64,000 nt of DNA from Candidatus Saccharimonadota bacterium (GTDB lineage: Bacteria > Patescibacteriota > Saccharimonadia > Saccharimonadales > Saccharimonadaceae): positions 39,291 through 103,290 of the forward strand of contig JAFWMR010000006.1 of NCBI GenBank assembly GCA_017513905.1, read 5' to 3'. Below, piece by piece: positions 50,394-57,374 of the stretch (the first letter of the stretch is position 1; every line of letters begins with the position of its first letter). The notes beneath the pieces are model-generated. The model did not search any database. It worked only from the letters and a program-made list of their open reading frames with translations, and had not been told where the DNA came from. The translations under genes and the position numbers were made by a program.

Positions 50394-51041
50394 ATGGAAA
50401 AATCTCGCAGTAAAGTTATCGTCAAATCCGGATATCTATTTATTTTGACGAACTTTCTTCTGGCGGTATTTAATCTCGCCGTAGGATTTTTGGCCGGCTC
50501 GCTCGCCATTACTTCCGACGCGGCACACAGTCTTATTGACGCCATCTCTGGCTTTGTAGTGGTAATTGGCGAAAAAATCGCTAAGCAGAAGAAGGATAAA
50601 CGTGAGAAGATCGAACGCACTACTACTGTTACTATCGCGGTTATCATCATCGTCACTGGCGCACATATAGCGATGGAAGCCATAGAGAAGATTGCCGAAG
50701 GTGACTCCGCGCCAGATTATTCTATCGCCACTATCATCATCTTGATCGGCTCAATCATCGCAAAATTCGCCTTAGCAAAGTATCTTTATCGCCGTGGCGA
50801 ACACTATAACTCCAAAGTCCTCTTCGCATCTGGCGCTGAGACTATGAACGATATGCTTATCTCCGTAGCTGTGTTCGCATCGGTCCTCTTTTATTTCGCC
50901 TGGGGTATCGATATCGAAGCATACGTCTCTATCGCCATCTCTCTAATTATCTTCAAAATCGGCCTTGAATTCATCTTTCCAAAGCTCTCGAAACACCATC
51001 ACCACCCCTTGGAAACCGATCCGAATCACGGCACGGTCTAG
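50394..51041 (+). CDS. Cation diffusion facilitator family transporter
   Basis: The 215-residue membrane protein has five to six helices. The metal-site signature SDAAHSLIDA (HxxxD) lies near residue 45, and the matching second site (ASGAETMNDM) near residue 155. It would export Zn, Mn or similar ions by proton antiport. It lacks the usual C-terminal cytoplasmic domain of about 80 residues and ends in a His-rich tail (KHHHHPLETDPNH), which may replace its metal-sensing role. Confidence 0.87.
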   Translation: MEKSRSKVIVKSGYLFILTNFLLAVFNLAVGFLAGSLAITSDAAHSLIDAISGFVVVIGEKIAKQKKDKREKIERTTTVTIAVIIIVTGAHIAMEAIEKIAEGDSAPDYSIATIIILIGSIIAKFALAKYLYRRGEHYNSKVLFASGAETMNDMLISVAVFASVLFYFAWGIDIEAYVSIAISLIIFKIGLEFIFPKLSKHHHHPLETDPNHGTV

Positions 51042-51092
51042 TCACCCCTGTTAAGACCCTCGCTCACCTCTGTAAAATAACCGTTAGAAATA

Positions 51093-51121
51093 TTGACAAA
51101 AAAGGCCTTTTGTGCTATAAT
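51093..51121 (+). promoter_or_regulatory. Promoter of the L,D-transpeptidase gene
   Basis: TTGACA, 17 bp, TGCTATAAT; a TCTTG / CAAGA hairpin follows in the UTR. Confidence 0.88.
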
Positions 51122-51176
51122 TAAGGTGTATCTTGTCGTTAGGCAAGAGCACATTAAATGAATGGGGGATTCGGAG

Positions 51177-52013
51177 ATGAAGAAATTCAACAAGTGGACC
51201 TCACTTCTGGCCCTGATCATGGTGATGGTGATGGCGTTCGCCGCTATCCCGGTATCCAGCTACGCCGAAGGCGAGAAAACCTATGGCGCTCTGAAGGACG
51301 ATTCGGATAAGTACGATCTGGACTTCGACACCGACCTGGTTAAGCAGATCCAGCGTGCGCTGAACAAGTACTTCAAGGCCCATGGCAAGAGCACGATTTC
51401 CGTGGATGGGGACTACGGTCCCGGCACAGCGAATGCTGTCAAACTTTTCCAGTACATGTACGGGCTGACAGTTGACGGTGTCTGCGGCCCGAAGACTCTG
51501 AAAGCACTCGGCATTGATACCACAGGTATCAAACACTACCCGCGGTGGATGCCGAACCTGGAGGAAGCCTTCAACAGCAAGTCTACCAATGGCTTTGCGC
51601 TCCATTTGAACCTCGGCTCCAACCGGCTCGAGGCTTACCGTCTCATCGACGGCGAATGGAAGCTCATCCGCGTCATGGCTTGCGCGACCGGTAATACCGA
51701 AAAAGGGTATTTTACCGACCTGGCCTGTAAAAAATCTGATGGAACGAATCATCGCTACATCAAAGGCGACGGTGACAGTTGGCGCGGGTACAACGCCACA
51801 CTAATCGGCAAAGGAGACTACATCCATAGCGTGCTAGCACACAAAAGCCATGGAGAGTGGATCTTCGACGACAACAGTTGCCTTGGCAAGTACGTCACGC
51901 ACGGCTGCGTCCGATTGTCTGTGGAGAATTCTCAATGGGTGCGCGAAAACGCGACTAAAGGCACTGCAATCGTCGTTGACGACCGCGCCTGGAAGAAGGA
52001 TATCACTGACTAA
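51177..52013 (+). CDS. L,D-transpeptidase with peptidoglycan-binding domain
   Basis: Secreted wall cross-linking enzyme of 278 residues. Signal peptide (1-30, ending SSYAEG), PG_binding_1 domain (about 45-110; VDGDYGPGTANAVKLFQ, VDGVCGPKTLKAL), then a YkuD domain (about 135-265) with the catalytic motif HGCVRLS containing the nucleophile Cys. It forms 3-3 cross-links or attaches proteins to peptidoglycan. G+C-rich codons, a Gram-positive style promoter and an SD (GGGGGA 7 nt before ATG 51177) set it apart from the leaderless genes and suggest acquisition from a Gram-positive donor. Confidence 0.92.
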   Translation: MKKFNKWTSLLALIMVMVMAFAAIPVSSYAEGEKTYGALKDDSDKYDLDFDTDLVKQIQRALNKYFKAHGKSTISVDGDYGPGTANAVKLFQYMYGLTVDGVCGPKTLKALGIDTTGIKHYPRWMPNLEEAFNSKSTNGFALHLNLGSNRLEAYRLIDGEWKLIRVMACATGNTEKGYFTDLACKKSDGTNHRYIKGDGDSWRGYNATLIGKGDYIHSVLAHKSHGEWIFDDNSCLGKYVTHGCVRLSVENSQWVRENATKGTAIVVDDRAWKKDITD

Positions 52014-52033
52014 CCATCGAACAAAACAAAATA

Positions 52034-52060
52034 AAACCCAGCTCCCGAGCTGGGTTTTTC
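52034..52060. terminator. Bidirectional terminator
   Basis: AACCCAGCTC-CC-GAGCTGGGTT with flanking A- and T-runs. Confidence 0.9.
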
Positions 52061-52065
52061 ACGTG

Positions 52066-52746
52066 CTATTCTTTATCTGCTTTACCAGTCTTCAGAGTAC
52101 TGACAGCACTTTTGCCGTCTTTTACGGTCTCTTTTAAGTACTCTTTGCTATATGCAGAGACTACTTCAATGATGCCGGCAATAGCCGTTAGTATACCCAT
52201 AACTAAGAGCCCACTTATATCTATTGAGTTCGCCATAGCGATAAAATATGTCCCGGCTATCAGCTCGAAAACCGTCAAGATAAACCTAATAATCCAGCGA
52301 TAATTTCTATTGTTCAGCCTTTTGTAGAGGCTAATGACTCCCATAATCCCGTTAAAAGTGGTAAATATGCCGACTACGAGATTTAATATTAAGTTCATCA
52401 GATTCTCATTCAACAAGAGATATATACCAGCTACCGTGACAACGATATAGGCTAAGGCTTCTATCGCTTGAAGAATCAGAACACGCCTCTCAATATCTCT
52501 CTGTGTCTTATCCTCTAGTTTATCGTAGTTCGCCTTGATGTAGCCGATACGATAAAAAGCCCAGATAGAAAACATCACTCCTGCAGACGTGACAAGAATC
52601 GGAATAGTTTTAGTATCGTTGCCGCGACCGTTCAGTGCACCAACCGCCATCATGACGCCAGAAACTAACATCATCATGGACGCAATCAACTTATTCTTCA
52701 TTAGAATTATGTACGCACTAGCCGTGCGTTTTAATAAGCTGTTCAT
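52066..52746 (-). CDS. DUF308/HdeD-like membrane protein
   Basis: The 226-residue integral membrane protein has about six helices in pairs and a Lys-rich C-terminal tail. The pattern of paired helices (ELIAGTYFIAMANSIDISGLLVMGILTAIAGIIEV) resembles DUF308 proteins such as HdeD, whose role is poorly known. The ATG at 52746 is chosen because a TATAAT (52753-52758) lies 6 nt upstream; it would be leaderless. Confidence 0.65.
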   Translation of the reverse strand: MNSLLKRTASAYIILMKNKLIASMMMLVSGVMMAVGALNGRGNDTKTIPILVTSAGVMFSIWAFYRIGYIKANYDKLEDKTQRDIERRVLILQAIEALAYIVVTVAGIYLLLNENLMNLILNLVVGIFTTFNGIMGVISLYKRLNNRNYRWIIRFILTVFELIAGTYFIAMANSIDISGLLVMGILTAIAGIIEVVSAYSKEYLKETVKDGKSAVSTLKTGKADKE

Positions 52747-52837
52747 ACTGCGATTATAATGCTTTTTCTTTGAATTGCAACGAGGGGATTTGTGTTTTCT
52801 CTCAAAACCCGTATAATGATGATTAAGGGAAACAGAA

Positions 52838-53575
52838 ATGAATATAGATGATTTCATCAAAAAATTGAGTTTGCCGAGAAGCACCGACACTGTCGAGAAC
52901 ATGTACTATGGCAACACTCAAAGAGCGATTAGTTGCAAAGAAAGATTAAAGAATTATCTGGAGAGCTTTGGCGCTCCAGAATTTGTTTTTGTAGGAGAAG
53001 CGCCAGGCTACAAAGGATGCGCTAGAACTGGCGTACCATTCACAAGCGACGACGGAGAAATGTCAGCAACCATTCTAACAGAAGCATTCAAGAAAGAATT
53101 ACCGGACGTAACCCCATTAATGTGGAACGCCTTTCCATTTCACCCTCACGAGAAGGGAAATAAAGACAGTAATCGCAAGCCAACCGCAAAAGAACTAGAA
53201 ATCGGCAAGCTGTTCATGAAAGATTTTCTAAAGCTATTTCCTAGCGTTCGTTACTTCTTTGCGGTTGGCCGTGTCAGTGAAAAGATGCTGAAAGGGCTCG
53301 TAGACGAGCGCATGGTGGAGTATATTCGTCATCCAGCCTATGGCGGTAAAAGAGAATGCGAACTTGGAGTCAAATACGGCGTAATGCGCTTCTTTATGGT
53401 TGACGACTGGGAAAGATTACTAAGGAGTACGGCTGATGAGTCTCCAGATCCAGAAGATGCATATAAGGACCTCAAAGAGCACGAAACGGAATTTCGCAAA
53501 TGGTATTACGAAGGCGACCATGACGAATACCCGTGGATGTTTCTACACAGGAACGATAAAAAGACTGGAATATGA
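52838..53575 (+). CDS. Uracil-DNA glycosylase superfamily protein
   Basis: The 245-residue DNA-repair enzyme removes uracil from DNA. The water-activating/uracil-binding motif GEAPGYKGCARTGVPFT lies near residue 53, WNAFPFHPH near residue 99, and the C-terminal active-site loop as RHPAYGG near residue 166. It most resembles family 4/5-like or SMUG-like branches rather than UNG. It has a C-terminal charged extension of ~55 residues. The next gene overlaps it by 4 bases. Confidence 0.85.
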   Translation: MNIDDFIKKLSLPRSTDTVENMYYGNTQRAISCKERLKNYLESFGAPEFVFVGEAPGYKGCARTGVPFTSDDGEMSATILTEAFKKELPDVTPLMWNAFPFHPHEKGNKDSNRKPTAKELEIGKLFMKDFLKLFPSVRYFFAVGRVSEKMLKGLVDERMVEYIRHPAYGGKRECELGVKYGVMRFFMVDDWERLLRSTADESPDPEDAYKDLKEHETEFRKWYYEGDHDEYPWMFLHRNDKKTGI

Positions 53576-53802
53576 ACGACGATATAATTCTAGATATTTT
53601 GTTCATAATACTAGCTGTAGCTATAATTTTTTTCCTATATGTCTTACCAGTAATACTAATAGTAGTTGGCGCCTTTCAGCTCAAGGAAAATAAGAAGATA
53701 GGTAAAACGTTATTGATAATAGGAATCGTCTACTTATGTATTAGCATAGTTCGAACGATTCTTAATGCTATATATGTCAATAGCCTTGAGAGGATGATAT
53801 AA
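53572..53802 (+). CDS. Small membrane protein, 76 residues
   Basis: Two hydrophobic helices (about 8-37 and 45-68) separated by a short Lys-rich loop. ATGA overlap with the glycosylase gene indicates coupled translation. Function unknown. Confidence 0.65.
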   Translation: MNDDIILDILFIILAVAIIFFLYVLPVILIVVGAFQLKENKKIGKTLLIIGIVYLCISIVRTILNAIYVNSLERMI

Positions 53803-53822
53803 CAAAAAAGCCCCACAGGGCA
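53803..53822 (-). terminator. Terminator of tRNA-Thr(GGT)
   Basis: GCCC-ACA-GGGC-type hairpin followed by six T on the minus strand. Confidence 0.65.
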
Positions 53823-53832
53823 AATTACGAAA

Positions 53833-53908
53833 TGGAGCCGCGAACGAGATTTGAACTCGTGACCTCATCCTTACCATGGATGCGCTCTACCAACTGAGCT
53901 ATCGCGGC
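53833..53908 (-). tRNA. tRNA-Thr(GGT)
   Basis: 76 nt. Acceptor GCCGCGA pairs with TCGCGGC, anticodon loop ATGGTAA gives GGT, T-loop TTCAAAT, CCA encoded. Confidence 0.95.
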
Positions 53909-54024
53909 ATTAATACTGTTACACGCGGACGCACAGTTGCTACAGCCTCCCCTACGGGATCGGACAAGCAACTGCACTATAGCGGCAACAGAATCATTCT
54001 ATCACGATGCAAGCTTTTTTACAA

Positions 54025-54049
54025 GAAAAACCCGCCCGGGGGCGGGTTA
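54025..54049 (-). terminator. Terminator overlapping the VanZ-like stop codon
   Basis: AACCCGCCC / GGGCGGGTT hairpin, T-run on the minus strand. The stem begins at the TAA stop. Confidence 0.88.
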
Positions 54050-54493
54050 GGGAATGATGGAGGAGATGAATGTGCCAGCGAAGACGCCGAACACGTTAAT
54101 CCCCGCATCGGTGGCGGTACTGTAGCGTCCAGGTGCTTCGAGTTGAATCAGTTCGTCTATGAGGGCAACCAACAGAGCAATCACAAGCGTGAGCGCCAGG
54201 GCGGCACCTTTGCGACGATGACGAGAGCTATTGATAGAAGCCCGGTACAGTGCGAAAGCAAGGACAGCATGAACAGCGAAGTGGGCCAACTTGCGTACGA
54301 GCAGGCTGAAACGCACGTAGCGTAGTCCAGGGAAGATCCTGCGAAGGAATTCAAAGCTTGTGGATGCAATCCCATCCGATAATAGCGCGCTGTCGTCCCC
54401 ATTCTGCACAGAAAGGTAAACCGCCAGGATGATCCAGGCGATCGACGCGATCCACCAGATCAGGGCACGGCGTGTTACCACGATTTTCTTCAA
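54047..54493 (-). CDS. VanZ-like membrane protein
   Basis: Membrane protein of about 148 residues with four helices. The VanZ-family pattern is present: VRKLAHFAVHAVLAFAL in the middle and DELIQL...PGR...DAGINVFG near the end. VanZ gives low-level teicoplanin resistance in enterococci; in general its biochemical role is unknown. A TTG start at 54493 is proposed, because GGGGGGAG precedes it and the promoter TTGACA-N17-TATATT places the transcript start near 54525, inside the longer frame. Confidence 0.82.
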   Translation of the reverse strand: MKKIVVTRRALIWWIASIAWIILAVYLSVQNGDDSALLSDGIASTSFEFLRRIFPGLRYVRFSLLVRKLAHFAVHAVLAFALYRASINSSRHRRKGAALALTLVIALLVALIDELIQLEAPGRYSTATDAGINVFGVFAGTFISSIIP

Positions 54494-54573
54494 ATCTACT
54501 CCCCCCTTTGTAAAGAACAAGTCTAACGAATAATATATCATATTGCTTTAGCTTTGTCAACGATAGTATCTTC

Positions 54574-54602
54574 TTGACCTAGTAAAAGACTCGTGCTAAA
54601 CT
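54574..54602 (+). promoter_or_regulatory. Promoter of tRNA-Thr(TGT)
   Basis: TTGACC (54574-54579), 17 bp, TGCTAAACT (-10 at 54597-54602), about 9 nt before the tRNA. Confidence 0.75.
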
Positions 54603-54611
54603 ATACCCATT

Positions 54612-54687
54612 GCCGTGTTAGCTCAGCTAGTAGAGCAGCCGCCTTGTAAGCGGCAGGTCGTCGGGGCAGAGCCGACACACGGCTCCA
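54612..54687 (+). tRNA. tRNA-Thr(TGT) with non-canonical T-loop
   Basis: 76 nt and a full cloverleaf. Acceptor GCCGTGT pairs with ACACGGC, anticodon stem GCCGC/GCGGC, loop CTTGTAA gives TGT, T-stem GTCGG/CCGAC, CCA encoded. The seven-base T-loop is GGCAGAG instead of a TTCRANY form, and D-loop G18 is replaced by A. G19 and C56 are kept. Confidence 0.88.
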
Positions 54688-54746
54688 TTTTTTAGATAAT
54701 CTCCGCTTGTCTTTTTTAGGGAGATATGATAAAATAAAGGGTAATT

Positions 54747-54956
54747 ATGGCAAAAAAGAATAACACCAAGCGCAAACTTGTTGGCCTCGTCTCTGAAGAG
54801 TCTGGTATTCGTCAGTACTATACCAAGAAAAACACGATGAATACTCCTGACAAGCTCAGCTTACGCAAATACGATCCGATCCTTAAAAAGCACGTTGTCT
54901 TCACTGAGACCAAAAAGAATCTCGGACGCAACGAAGTCAAGGAAAAGAAACGCTAG
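54747..54956 (+). CDS. rpmG: 50S ribosomal protein L33
   Basis: 69-residue ribosomal protein. The central strand [10 protein letters not shown] and the [16 protein letters not shown] block are diagnostic of L33. It lacks the CxxC pairs of the zinc-binding L33 type. Strongly basic. It follows tRNA-Thr, an arrangement that recalls the tRNA/rpmG linkage common in bacteria. Confidence 0.93.
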   Translation: MAKKNNTKRKLVGLVSEESGIRQYYTKKNTMNTPDKLSLRKYDPILKKHVVFTETKKNLGRNEVKEKKR

Positions 54957-54984
54957 AAAAACCCCTCTCACGAGGGGCTTTTTG
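54956..54984 (+). terminator. Terminator of rpmG
   Basis: CCCCTC / GAGGGG hairpin followed by CTTTTT. Confidence 0.85.
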
Positions 54985-55141
54985 ATGCCAAAAGTCCACA
55001 CACTAATTATCCACATAATGCGCAGATTTTAGTGAAGTTCAAGGAAGGGCTGAGCAACGGAGGGAGACGTATTTTAAGTATACGTCGACTGAGTAGCGCA
55101 AGCCGTGACGCAGAAATTCGCTAAAATATCGCATTAGGCTA

Positions 55142-55170
55142 TTGCTTTTTTGACAAGAATATGCTATAAT
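55142..55170 (+). promoter_or_regulatory. Promoter of the sortase gene
   Basis: TTGCTT, 17 bp, TATGCTATAAT (-10 at 55165-55170). Confidence 0.65.
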
Positions 55171-55200
55171 GGTCTCATATACATTAAATTGTGAGTGTGT

Positions 55201-55884
55201 ATGAGTAAAGGAGTTATTTTTAGCAATATTTTCAATAAGCTGTCCAGTTTTTCTGGAGCTTTATGTAGCCTACTGATTTTAGCCCTCCTCGGTATTACTT
55301 TTTTAAACAATCAACTTAACGTCGACATTCCGGCCGCTAATAAAGTCCGTGATGCTTTTGACGTTTCTATTCCATTTAACGAAGTAGCAAAGCTTGATTT
55401 GAGGGAGATGAAAGAAGAGATTGCCTCCAACTACGTTTCTAGCGTTCCTGTTTCCGGCTATCGTGCCCCTGCCGTCTCTCAACCAGCTGCCGCTACGACA
55501 ACAAATACTTTTCATATTGGTGAGCCTACGCCCGTTTACGATACGGCCGTCGACGCTGGAAACGGCGTTATGCGCTATATGACCTATGGCGGACGCTTCC
55601 TCTATGCTCACTCTACTAGAGCATTTGATCCGATCAAATACCTTGGCATTGGCAGCACGTTTACCGCTACCATCGACGGCGTAACCTCTACATACCGTGT
55701 CTCTGCTCGTTATGTTTATAACAAGGCTCTTGAACTCGACGGCAGCGCTAATAATCAACGCCGTATTAATATTTATACCGCACGTGATAACGGCGTTCGC
55801 CATTCCTTGTCTCTCATGACTTGTGGTAATGGTAGTAACAATGACGGTAACTTCCGTCTTGTTCTATACGCTGACGCTATCTAA
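55201..55884 (+). CDS. Sortase-like transpeptidase
   Basis: Membrane-anchored protein of 227 residues. An N-terminal helix (about 17-36) is followed by a beta-barrel domain whose three expected catalytic residues are visible: His in GGRFLYAHST (about residue 140), Cys in LSLMTCGNGS (about 203) and Arg in NFRLVLYAD (about 219). Sortases cut a C-terminal sorting motif and join the protein to the wall. The only matching tails in the window are VPDTG[IL]FT in the proteins at 28182 and 34369, so these are likely substrates. The ATG at 55201 is favoured over the GTG at 55195. The class (D/E-like) is not certain. Confidence 0.8.
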   Translation: MSKGVIFSNIFNKLSSFSGALCSLLILALLGITFLNNQLNVDIPAANKVRDAFDVSIPFNEVAKLDLREMKEEIASNYVSSVPVSGYRAPAVSQPAAATTTNTFHIGEPTPVYDTAVDAGNGVMRYMTYGGRFLYAHSTRAFDPIKYLGIGSTFTATIDGVTSTYRVSARYVYNKALELDGSANNQRRINIYTARDNGVRHSLSLMTCGNGSNNDGNFRLVLYADAI

Positions 55885-55900
55885 ATAATGCCGTTTATTC

Positions 55901-55930
55901 AAAAAAACTACCCTACTGGGGTAGTTTTTT
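55901..55930. terminator. Bidirectional terminator
   Basis: AACTACCC-TACT-GGGGTAGTT with A- and T-runs between convergent genes. Confidence 0.88.
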
Positions 55931-55933
55931 GTT

Positions 55934-56269
55934 TTACAATCTTATACGGATTTCCGTGCCGAATCCGACGCGAGATTTTGCGAAGACATTCTTAAAACCA
56001 TCAGAGAGCTCTCTTACGACATTTGGCGCTAACGCTACGCCATCGTCTCGTACTATTACATAGTCCTGCTGTACGATAAGCGATACTTCCTTCTGTGCAC
56101 GTTCTATGGCGCCCGGCATCAGGGTCTCTAAAGGCTTGCGTACAATAGACGGCCGCTCAATTCTGCGCGTAATATCCGGAAAGTCGAGGTTGAACCTCAC
56201 GTTTCGTTTTTCTGCCAACTTGGCGTATTTTTGATAAATCTCTTCAATAATCGCTGATAATCTATACAT
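55934..56269 (-). CDS. Possible degenerate histidine-kinase-type ATPase domain protein
   Basis: The 111-residue soluble protein ends VRDDGVALAP...VKSRVGFGTEIRIRL-like (residues ~75-111), which recalls the G1/G2 end of a HATPase_c domain (..DNGxGI...GxGLGL..). The N-box region and dimerisation helices are not recognisable, so it is either a reduced or broken kinase or a distinct family. The ATG at 56269 has a TATAAT (56277-56282) 7 nt upstream and is chosen over the frame start at 56296. It follows the YgjP-like gene. Confidence 0.4.
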   Translation of the reverse strand: MYRLSAIIEEIYQKYAKLAEKRNVRFNLDFPDITRRIERPSIVRKPLETLMPGAIERAQKEVSLIVQQDYVIVRDDGVALAPNVVRELSDGFKNVFAKSRVGFGTEIRIRL

Positions 56270-56288
56270 AAGCTTAATTATATCACGC

Positions 56289-56834
56289 TCAAACACCAGG
56301 AGAGAACATCTTTAGTCTACGTCGGTGATCTTTATAATATGGATCATGAGCCCCTACCTCCGCCCAGAATGCACTAGAGTGGTCCATATGATTGAGGTGC
56401 GCTAATTCGTGGATAATTACGTAGTCTCGGAGCTTCTCCGGGACCTTCATTAGTCCGATATTAAGGCTAATCGTGCGCGTTGATGAACAACTTCCCCAAC
56501 GAGTATTAGCATGCGTCAGGCGGCATCTTGCATACCTATATCCAAATCTTTTTGCCTGAAACTCCAGCCGATAAGGCAGGTATTCGCGCGCTTGTTTCAT
56601 TAGAATCTTCTTCTTTGCATCGCGAGCCCGTTGTGTGGAAGGATCATTTACGGGCAATTTCTCTCTAATGATTGCGCGATTGCGGTTCAAGAAGCGTTTA
56701 ATTAAGAAATCTGACGAATACTTTGGCACGGACATCTGTAAACGTCCGCTCGTCGATATAGAAAACTTAACCCCAGTGGACAACGGATTTTTGCGCACAA
56801 CAATCTCGCCAAATTCCTCGTCCTTAATAATCAT
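56289..56834 (-). CDS. YgjP-like (DUF45) zinc metallopeptidase
   Basis: The 181-residue protein contains RWGSCSSTRTISLNIGL followed by the zinc motif IIHELAHLNHMDHSSAFW, in which HELxH and the downstream His give the metal ligands. This order is diagnostic of the YgjP/DUF45 family, whose substrates are mostly unknown. It lies between the P-loop kinase-like and HATPase-like genes on the minus strand. Confidence 0.9.
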   Translation of the reverse strand: MIIKDEEFGEIVVRKNPLSTGVKFSISTSGRLQMSVPKYSSDFLIKRFLNRNRAIIREKLPVNDPSTQRARDAKKKILMKQAREYLPYRLEFQAKRFGYRYARCRLTHANTRWGSCSSTRTISLNIGLMKVPEKLRDYVIIHELAHLNHMDHSSAFWAEVGAHDPYYKDHRRRLKMFSPGV

Positions 56835-56848
56835 GTTTCAATCTCAAA

Positions 56849-57331
56849 TTAAGCTAACTGTGTCAACACGTGACGGAGCTGAGTCTCAAAAGTATGCTTG
56901 CCAGACAAGACAATCGGCGCTTCAACTTCGCTTGGCGCTTCCATGCGGGAAATGCGGTTCTCGTACTCAACCTTTGCCTTAGCAGCACTGCGGTTCTTGA
57001 GTTTTAGACGCTGGCGGATAGTATTGACATCGGTCTGAATCCAAACCAAGCTTGGATTGTATCCAGCACGGCGCAAGATGTTCCTGACTTCTGTGCGTTC
57101 GCGCTCAGTATCAAGGATACCCTCAATCACGAGCGTAACATTAGTTTTGGCTAATTGTTCTAGTAAGAACAAACTGGTTTTTCGATCTAGCTTGTTTTCC
57201 TTTTCCAGCTCCCCGAGATCGAAAAACGCGGCGTGGAATTTCTTCGAAAACTTTTCAGCAAAAGTAGTTTTTCCGCTCCCTGGGGCGCCGAACACTAAAA
57301 TTGCTCTTGGTTGTGTCTTATTACCTTCCAT
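56849..57331 (-). CDS. P-loop nucleoside/nucleotide kinase-like ATPase
   Basis: The 160-residue soluble protein has a Walker A motif GAPGSGKTT near residue 16 and a Walker B-like LVIEGILD near residue 68. An Arg-rich lid region lies near the C-terminus. The fold resembles AAA_33/adenylate-kinase-like enzymes; the substrate is unknown. A TAAAAT box ends 9 nt before the ATG, so the message is probably leaderless. Confidence 0.82.
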   Translation of the reverse strand: MEGNKTQPRAILVFGAPGSGKTTFAEKFSKKFHAAFFDLGELEKENKLDRKTSLFLLEQLAKTNVTLVIEGILDTERERTEVRNILRRAGYNPSLVWIQTDVNTIRQRLKLKNRSAAKAKVEYENRISRMEAPSEVEAPIVLSGKHTFETQLRHVLTQLA

Positions 57332-57374
57332 ATTGACTCTATTTTACCACACTTTTGTGGTTTGCAATAACAAT

